Source: Periplaneta americana | Lineage: Eukaryota > Arthropoda > Insecta > Blattodea > Blattidae | Reading direction: 5' to 3' | DNA length: 64,000 nucleotides | NCBI RefSeq assembly: GCF_040183065.1 | Contig: NC_091124.1 | Coordinates: forward strand, 95,560,501-95,624,500 | Part shown: one piece after another, positions 56,640 through 64,000 of the stretch | Layout: each line of letters begins with the position of its first letter | How positions within the stretch are numbered: position 1 is the first letter of the stretch | Program-made: the position numbers and the translations under genes | Notes under the pieces: model-generated | The model's database searches: none | What the model was told of the DNA's origin: nothing | Seen by the model: the letters and a program-made list of their open reading frames with translations, nothing else

Positions 56640-58614
56640 ATACTGTAACTAAACTTTGCTTGAAGAATAGCCCTGAGCGAGCAACGAGACAGATGCACAG
56701 CAAACGGTTGAAAGAGAAGAGAGCGAATGTTGCGTCTATATAGTGATTTCGTAGAAGACCGAGAACATCTGTGCTCTATGCAAACCAAAAAATAATAAAA
56801 CATTATTATTTTTTTAAATATTCATGATATGACCACTTAGGTTTCATTCATATGAACTTCGTTTTCGTATATAAAAAAAAAGTTTAGACTCTGGCCAGAC
56901 ACCAACATAAAATATATTTCAGGTTATAAGCATTTCTTAAATTTCCATGGCTAAGCGTCACTCTAAATATGCTACATTTAGCCATAAAATGGCTCAGTTG
57001 GCAACACCGGATTTTATTGCACTGGTGTAAGAGCTTCTGTGATTCATTGCCTCATGTCTCCAGGATGCTGACATGTAACACAAAAAAGAGTTGTAGTATA
57101 CATGAAATTGTTTTTTTATCCGTTTCCTAAATGTAATAGTTGCAAAAATCTGTATTTTCACTTAACTTAGGAATGTGAAAAATATGCAGTTTCTCTATAT
57201 TTCATTTCTCAGATGCCCCAAGGGCTTTGCAGTTTCTTAAAATTATAATTTTTTTACCTCTTTGTATATTTGTTCTATTATTTTGTTTTTCATTAAATAG
57301 CTAATGAATTGTTGTAGAATCACATATTTAAACTTTATTTCGAAGACTCTAAATTTGGGTTGTAGTATACAGTATTTTTGAGGGGATCCAAAGGGACACA
57401 ATATATTTGAATCCAATAGATTCAAAATCCTCTATATCCACTTTCACAAATTGAAGGATTTTGACAGTAACTGGTGGCAAATAGAGGGAATTTTCAATCT
57501 AACAGTGACTTTTAACAAACATTTTGCTTTAAATTTAGTTACTTTTTGAATTCAAACTATATAAATCATTATAATTCATTCTTAACAAGCAATATGTGGG
57601 CATAACTGAATTGTGAACAAAATGGTCTTTAGGGGGTTTTGAATCTAGAGGATTCATATAGTATTTTACATAAAATATTACAAAAATTTCATTTCAGCAC
57701 ATTTATTTTTTTAATTGGAATTTATTCTTGTTTTCTTTTTCATTTCTTTCTGAGTGGTAACTAAATCAACAGATCCAATCATCATCCTTCTTTCTGCTCT
57801 TTGCTCTAGTAAAACATTCTTTCTTGTTTTGAAACACGGCGGTCTTCATCACAATTAGACCTAGAGTATTATTATTATTATTTTTTTTTTTGCAACTGTA
57901 TATATCAAATATTTTGTTTTCGTCTTCTTTCAATTTTGCAATGTTGTCATTTTAGTTGTCGTCACTATGTCGTTTCTCACAAGGCTTCATTAAATTTGTA
58001 TATATTGATCATGGTAAGCACGAATCAGTTGTAATATTCTCGCACGTCTGATAATTTTATTATTTTCATATATTATCAGATTCTTGGATTTTAAGGTAGT
58101 TTTTTATAGTTTTATTTGAAATTTTATATATCAGGTTTAGCAAATTCCTAGATTTTAAGTTAATTTTTTGCAGTTTTACAGTAATTTATTGGTCATATTT
58201 AGCAAATTTGTAGGTCATTACAATCAGAGTTCTGTCAATAAGGTTGTCACAATTAACTTAATAACATTATCGAAAGCAACATTAACAGGCCCATAAATCT
58301 GTTCCACATCCATGCTATAGCTAATCCCTTCATAGAATCGTTAAAGCATTTTCGACTACTTGGTTAATAATTTTTTGGTGTCTATAGACATTCTCACAAC
58401 GTAATAGTGTAATTATTGTCTGCATTTGTTTATACTTAAGCAATGCAATATTCAACTGGCTTTTTGTGTTTATGTTTAATTTGTGCTCTCTTAACTAGTA
58501 GCCTACAAGGGATTTTAGTAAACCTATAGTTTCCGTCTATATTCTTTTAATGAAGTTAAAGCCGATGATTGAGCTACATAACAGGCAAAATCACATTTTA
58601 TAAATCTAAGATAA
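56640..58614. other. Unassigned AT-rich sequence
   Basis: No gene, RNA or element recognised. Poly-T and ATT runs at about 57866-57892. The minus frame 57243-57425 has no known signature. Confidence 0.4.
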
Positions 58615-59099
58615 TTTCTTTGCAGGGGCTGCCGGTCCTTAGGGGCCACCGGGGCCGTGCCCCAACAATATTTCGTCCCCCATAATTTTGTTTCGCATTT
58701 AAAATACGTAAATTTTGTTCAAGACAGTGTACTGGGTTCATAATTGTTTCAGTAAATTTCATCACATTACGCGATGTGTGTCAGTAAAACGTCAAAGATT
58801 GTATGACACTAAATATTGTGAGCTTGGGCCCGCGTCAAAGGGTCTCACAACTTGAATCCCTTTAGCGCTCAACTGACATGGAGCGCAGCGTGTAAATCGC
58901 ATTCGCTACAGACGGACATTCACGAAGTATTACGAAGTTACCGTTACAAGTATATGCTTCGTTGGGGCCCGTCCAAGCTAGCCCGCCTGACGGACGGAAG
59001 CAACTGTCGCAGATATTTGTTCTGTGAACAACCGCACGGCTAACGGTCTGAGCGAGGTTCTCAAACAAAGTCTACAACCTTTCAATTTATAAAATAAAC

Positions 59100-60120
59100 T
59101 CATAGCTCAAGCATATGATGGTGCTGCAGTAATGAGTGGGAAGGCGGGGAAACCAAGGTGGGATCCAGACTTTGATGCAGAAAACATTTCCTTGTGCGAA
59201 ATTTGTTCACTGCTACGCCCACAAACTTAATTTAGTTATAAAAATGCATTAAATCAGTGAAGTTTTTTTTGTAAATATTACTGGATTCATAGCATTCTTC
59301 TCCACTTCACCTAACGCAGTGACCTACTGCGATCTGTGTGCAGTAAGGGCATACCAACCATTTCAGCAAAACAATAGAACTTTCAGTCCTGAGTTGTATC
59401 CTCCGTTAAGGGAAATAAAGCGGAGCTATTGAAGTGCTTCGAAAGGATTGAAGAGGGAGATGACTCAAATGAATGGAATGATAGGCTATAACAGTGAGAG
59501 AAGCTTTTGGCCTAAAAAAATTGTTAAATAATAATGAATTTTTGTTTTTCTATATTTCTTTTATGACTTAATGAAACACGTTGATATATTATACAATATA
59601 ATACAGATGCATACTACAAATAAATTGAGAATATCTGACGCATTACAACATTTTGAGTCAGCTGTAATGGAAATAAGAGAGAACACCAACAGATATGAAA
59701 TAAATGTTGATGATGCAGAAGAATGTTCGTTTCCTCCAAGAAAAAGGCTGAAATTCAGTAGGCAAGTAAACATGATATGCCAAAGAAATATGCGATATCA
59801 TTATCAGCCAATTCAATTACGTTTTCTGCAATCACATATATTTGGCAGCTTTAATATGCTTCATCCAAAGAAATTTGCTTCATATAGAGATAAGTTCTCC
59901 ACCGACCTGGTTAATATTTTCGTAAAAAAAAATACTGTCCTTTAATTTCGAAAGAAATATTTATTACTGAACTATCAGTGATCTATCGAAATGATATATT
60001 TAAAGACATTTCCTCTGTGTGTGATTTCCTCAACAGCTGAGTCAGAACGAAGTTACAGCACATTAAACAGGAAAAAACATTTCTCAGAAACACCATGGGT
60101 CAAGAGTTGCTGAATTCGTT
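59100..60120 (+). pseudogene. ZMYM1-like hAT transposase relic
   Basis: Broken frames encode AQAYDGAAVMSGK (about 59107), NAVTYCDLCAV, YPPLREIKRSY, LMKHVDILYNIIQMHTTN (59571), LQHFESAVMEIREN, CQRNMRYHYQ and, after frameshift, STAESERSYSTLNRKKTFLRNTMGQELLNSLAFCSI (about 60029-60136). The last is the hAT C-terminal dimerisation signature (SAERSFSxLKxIKxxLRNTMxxERLNxLAxL). The DGAAVMxG and CxxC features are typical of this transposase type. It has many stops and is inactive. Confidence 0.82.
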
Positions 60121-60830
60121 GGCTTTCTGTTCTATTCTTAAGGAGCATCTCCATCAAATTTCGAACTTAAGAATAGGGACATTGGAAAGTTTGCCAGAAA
60201 GGAGGCCAGACAAGCACCACATCTTTATAAATAATTCTGCAAATTGTTGAGTTTATTATTGAATTTGCGTTATTATGTAGTTGGTAGTTTTAGTTATATT
60301 ATTTTAAAACCCGTCAGTGGTCCGGTGGGGTTTGTCACACCCCGTAGATAATATTTTCACGATTTTCTAAGAGATGACACAAGTTACAAACTTGGCGTTC
60401 AGTATACCTTTCAAGTCAAGCTTCTACTTACGATTGTTGTGTCCTGATTCTGTTTGCTTTGGAGGCTTGTTAGTAGTGCACATTTAAACTCAGTTGGGGT
60501 GTCTGAAACCCCACCGGACCACTTGTGTAACAACTTGATTTTTTTAAGGTAAGATTTTAATATTGTTTAGTTCTTAGAAGAATGATGAACTTAGTTACAT
60601 GACTTCTTATAACGTTTCCGTTTACATAATTGTCTAAGATGTCTTATGAGGAGTATATTGGGAGAAGTATTAGTCTTCTCGTTGGGTTTCTGAACTAACC
60701 TGGTCTAAATGTTTCTGGATCAGAAATTGAAGATGAAAATGCTCATGTTACTTACAGTCAGCACATCAGTGATACGGAGACAGGCGATAAGATTGATGTT
60801 AACTAGGAAGATAATTCTAATTCATTTTAT

Positions 60831-62465
60831 ATGGGTCGAGATCAAGCTACTAAATGGCGAAAACAATGTTCTCCCCTGAATGTTCGCACTCGAGGCTATA
60901 ATATTGTCACTCGTCTTTCTGGAGTGAAGGGAAATGCAAGAAATTGTTTTACTCCTTTTGAGTGCTTGCAGCCCTTTCTTATCCCAAATATCGTAGAACA
61001 AATAGTAAGTTGCACCAATTCTCAGATTGCACGAGAAATGGAAAAATATGGGAAATCATGTAAACACAAAGTAAAAAGGGAGACAAAAATGTAACATTGA
61101 CATTATTAGGACTGTTATATTTTGCGGGAGTCTGCAAATCAAGCCATCAAAGTTTAGAAGATCTATGAGCCACTGACGGTACAGGCGTTGAAATATTTCG
61201 AATCCCCATGCCTCGATTTTGATTCCGCTTCCTGCTGTGCTGTTTGCGGTTTGATGATGCTGGTACCAGACAAGAACGCAAAGCTCAGGACAAATTAGCG
61301 CCAGTAAGAGAAATGTTTGGAATTTTTAATGAGAATTTATTATCACATTACTCTCCAGAAGCATATGTTCCCATAGACGAGCAACTACTAGGAAGATGCT
61401 CTTTTCGATTATATATTCCAAGCAAACCAACCAAGTATGGCATCAAAGTCTTTGTACTTGTTTGTTTTGAAGCTCTCAGTATACGCAGGTGGTTTACCAG
61501 TTATCCATTAGCTTCGAAATTATTGAAGGACCACAAACTTACAGTTGTTGGGACAGTAAGAGAGAATAAGAAATAAAACCCTTCTGAATTTCTTCAGTCT
61601 AACGTCGTTCTATTCAGCAAGTTTGGCTTCTAACAAGTTATGACACTGGTAACATATACAGCTAAGAAGGGAAAGATGGTACTATGTTATCTTGAATGCA
61701 TCACGATTTACTGTCGACGCTAATATTGGCGACAAGAAAAAAAAAGTGGAAATCATAATCATGTACAATCATACGAAAGTGAAATTGATACATAGAAATA
61801 GATTAAATGTGTTCTTATTACAATGTCACCAGAAATAGCAGAAGATGGCCCATGAAAGTGTTTTCGACCTCACAAATTTAGCAGCTATAAACTCATGGAT
61901 ATTGTATCAAGAAAATTCAAGAAACAGCATCATGCGTAGATCATATTTTCTGAAGGAAATTTCTCTCTGGATAATAAATGGTCTACTTTAGGAACGAGGT
62001 ACCTGCTCCTCTTTACCTAGAGAATTACAAACAAAAGTAAAAAGAGCAGCAGGTTCAGAAGTTGAAACTTCTCCTGCTAAACAAACCACCACTATACCAG
62101 TTCGTTGTTCTCACTGCCCCAAAAGTTTTTTTTTATTAAGTTATTACGACGCTTTATCAACATCTTAAGTTATTTAGCGTCTGAATGAGATAAAGGTGAT
62201 AATGCCTGTGAAATGAGACCAGGGTCCAGCACCGAAAGTTACCAAACATTTGCTCATATTGGGTTGACGAAATACCCCGGAAAAAACCTCAACCAGGTAA
62301 CTTGCCCAGACCGGGAATCGAACGTGGGCCATCTTGTTTCGGGGCCAGACGCGCTAACCGCTACTCCACAAGTGTGGACGCCCCAGAAGTAAAGACCGTA
62401 AAACAAAAGTGAGATGTCAAAATTGTCATGTCCAAATCTTTACCGAACATGTGGTTCCCTAATAT
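60831..62465 (+). pseudogene. piggyBac transposase relic
   Basis: Readable blocks: WRKQCSPLNVRTRGYNIVTRLSGVKGNARN...FECLQPFLIPNIVEQIVSCTNSQI (60852-61035), a gap with stops, then DDAGTRQERKAQDKLAPVREMFGIFNENLL...EAYVPIDEQLLGRCSFRLYIPSKPTKYGIKVFVLVCFEALS (61244-61487). IDEQLL carries the second catalytic Asp in this family, and the first and third are in damaged text. The Cys-rich C-terminal domain (RCSHCPKS ... KVRCQNCHVQIFTEHVV) is present but split by the SINE at 62127-62379. Several frameshifts and stops. Confidence 0.85.
62127..62379 (-). mobile_element. tRNA-derived SINE, family A, copy 4, in the piggyBac Cys-rich domain
   Basis: Same family layout with a head at the right (GTCCACACTTGTGGAGTAGCGGTTAGCGCG), B-box GTTCGATTCCCGG, and a poly-T (poly-A on the SINE strand) at 62127-62135. 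Target duplication GCCCCAAAAGT (62116-62126) and GCCCCAGAAGT (62380-62390), one mismatch. It splits the CSHC zinc-binding coding, so it arrived after the piggyBac. Confidence 0.9.
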
Positions 62466-62501
62466 AAAAACTGTATCTGCAGAAGAAACAAAGCACGTAA
62501 A

Positions 62502-62536
62502 GAAGAAGAAGAAGAAGAAGAAGAAGAAGAAGAAGA
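62502..62536. repeat. (GAA)n microsatellite
   Basis: Eleven uninterrupted AAG units in the piggyBac 3' region. Confidence 0.95.
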
Positions 62537-63189
62537 CTGAAGAATAATAGTAGAACATTTATTAACTTAAGTTGATTTTGAAAAAAGAAAAATGAGTTTC
62601 TTTGGTTTGTAAGACTGAATATTGCAAATATATTGACGACTGAAAACAAAACAAGAATTGATACTGTGTGAATTGAATTTGTGTTACGAATTATTGTTCT
62701 TATGTATGTATTACTTTCAAGAAGATGTGACGTCAGTGAAGTGTGTGAAATACTTAACTTGTTAGTAAGAAAATAAATTGAAATCATAAGAAAGTATAAT
62801 AGTTCCCACATTTTTATTTGTGACTAGAAGGCCATATGTTTCACTATTTATTGAAAAACTATTCAACAATATATAATATTTAAAATTGTGAAAAGAATTC
62901 ACAATGTAATCAAGTTTATGATTCGTTGCTATTGTAATTTCCATGTTTGCTAAAGTATGTCACATATTTTTTATTAAAATAGCAAGAAAAAAACTGGGGT
63001 TGCACAAACCCCACCGGACCACTGATGTTACATTTTTACACCGGACCTCTGAAGGGTTAAATAGAAACAATTAACTAAAATGAAATAAAAAAATTTGGTC
63101 CATTATTTAACCTTTAACGCATATCGCAAAATTTGTGAACTATCTGGTCCCACCAACAAAAATGATCACGAGCCGCCACTGTTTCTTTG

Positions 63190-63755
63190 TCTATTTTCTA
63201 AAAATGGCGATAATGGGCTGTTTCCAGTATGGCCCGAATCTTCAACGTAACTGTAGGTACGAGTATTTATTACAATCGTAGAAGCACACCAATATTCATA
63301 ATATTCAATTATATGAGCTAATCATGAAAACTTACCAATATTTCGTTCTGGATAAGGTTCATTCTGTTAAATATACCTCATCACTGATACCTCATAATTG
63401 GCTTCACTCTACTAACTTTCAAGCTCGAGTCAAAATTAGAGGATTCGTTACATGTGACGTGAATGCTAATAGAATAAACAATGGATAGGCCTAATCGTGT
63501 GGTACCAGTGGTCTTGTACACTTGTTTACATCGAGACTAATTAAATATGCTTGGAGAAGATTAAGCAGGGTTTCTTTTAGCTAAAGGTTTTCAACCGAAA
63601 ATGGATATTCACAATTTAACGACATTATTTGTCATCAAGCACATTGTCACACTCATCACTTACCCTATACGAACACAGGACACACGCGATACAAGAAATG
63701 CACATCGCGTCCCTGTAGAATGGAGATACCGGAAACTGAACTCGAGTCCGCTGGA
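63190..63755. other. Unassigned sequence
   Basis: No recognisable gene or element to the right of the hAT target duplication. Confidence 0.4.
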
Positions 63756-63759
63756 CTGA

Positions 63760-64000
63760 AGTCGGAAACACCATCTTTTGAGGATAATCTGAGTGTCATT
63801 TCATTCAGTGTTCTGCCAAAGGGCAGGTCCTTCTCTGCAAACCCAGCTTTCTCCAATATGTCTTATTTTCTGCCTTCCTCTTTGTCTCCTCATATGATCC
63901 ATATATCTTAATATCGTCTATCATCTGATATCTTCTTCTGCCCCGAACTCTTCTCCCGTTCACCATTCCTTCCAGTGCATCCTTCAGTAGGCAGTTTCTT
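63760..64000 (-). mobile_element. LINE 3' end fragment, second family, runs off the window
   Basis: On the minus strand from the edge: LLKDALEGMVNGRRVRGRRRYQMIDDIKIYGSYEE-like text (about 63998-63890, with changes), then K..GLQ-KDLPFGRTLNE ending near 63800. The ALEGMVNG-RRRGRRRYQ pattern is the conserved C-terminal end of a LINE ORF2 family seen repeatedly in arthropod genomes. The 5' part lies beyond the window. Confidence 0.7.

Larger units (their letters stand above)
60310..63056 (+). mobile_element. piggyBac element, decayed, in TTAA sites, hosting a SINE
   Basis: TTAA at 60304-60307 and 63057-63060. Ends CCCGTCAGTGGTCCGGTGGGG (60310) and complement of the right end CCCTTCAGAGGTCCGGTG (63056). 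The GGTCCGGTGGGG motif is repeated subterminally at about 60500 and 63014, so each end carries several copies. The transposase relic lies inside in + orientation (60831-62460). About 2.75 kb, normal for piggyBac. Two extra A bases precede the left end, which may be a small indel. Confidence 0.85.
58623..63181 (+). mobile_element. hAT element (ZMYM1-type transposase) hosting a nested piggyBac
   Basis: Perfect 8-bp target duplication TTTCTTTG at 58615-58622 and 63182-63189. Ends CAGGGGCTGCCGGTCC and complement of the right end, CAGTGGCGGCTCGTGA, match at 10 of 16 positions and have the CAGxGGC start of hAT elements. The coding relic (59100-60120) is a ZMYM1-like transposase. Between 60304 and 63060 a piggyBac element is inserted at TTAA, so the hAT itself is about 1.8 kb of the 4.56 kb. 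Confidence 0.85.

Noticed and set aside
63720-63911. 63-codon + frame at the right edge as the next maltase exon
   Set aside because: No GNHD or GH13 motif, and the minus strand here reads as a conserved LINE C-terminus.

Overview
Organism and overall nature. This is an animal nuclear genome window from an insect. It holds one host gene spread over large introns and is otherwise packed with decayed and nested transposable elements, SINEs and microsatellites. The repertoire (several tRNA-headed SINEs, a LINE ending in a tandem TTAC tail, Penelope-like elements, many hAT, mariner, Harbinger and piggyBac remnants) resembles what I know of cockroach genomes, most likely Periplaneta. That species call is recall-based inference, not proven here.

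Host gene. A secreted GH13 alpha-glucosidase (maltase) gene runs on the + strand. A TATA box and initiator lie at about 4541-4577. Six coding exons with consensus splice sites are at 4604-4757, 13159-13338, 17878-18035, 21899-22024, 26257-26453 and 45840-46038. Their joined length is 1014 nt (338 codons), in frame throughout. They carry a signal peptide, the QIYPRSF and calcium-loop region, GH13 regions I, II, III and V, the nucleophile Asp223 and the acid/base Glu277. The third catalytic Asp (GNHD region) and the C-terminal half are not seen and should lie beyond base 64000. The normally invariant His of region I is Asp123 here.

Layout. 1-4500: about 3 kb of GATGA-type minisatellite split by a SINE, ending roughly 200 bp upstream of the promoter. 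Intron 1 (4758-13158): a Penelope-like element with an inverted partial copy, a mariner fragment and two hAT-type non-autonomous elements. Introns 2-4: inverted-repeat MITEs, a LINE RT fragment, a decayed copy of a dispersed arthropod gene family, and a hAT element inserted into an old mariner-like transposase. Intron 5 (19.4 kb): a pseudogene with an internal 4x150-bp tandem repeat, a 0.6-kb-arm inverted repeat, LINE remnants, palindromic MITEs, and a LINE inserted inside another LINE with both target-site duplications preserved. After exon 6: tandem tRNA-headed SINEs, a Harbinger element with convergent transposase and Myb/MADF remnants, MULE and pogo fragments, further SINEs, and a three-level nest (SINE in piggyBac in hAT) before a LINE 3' end at the right edge.

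How it works together. Only the maltase looks like a functioning gene. Nearly everything else is mobile DNA accumulated in its introns and flanks. I found no operon, CRISPR array, prokaryotic defence system or clearly new multigene system. The most interesting items are the nested insertions with intact target-site duplications, the long intronic inverted repeats, the hammerhead-like motif in the Penelope element, and the active-site substitution in the maltase.
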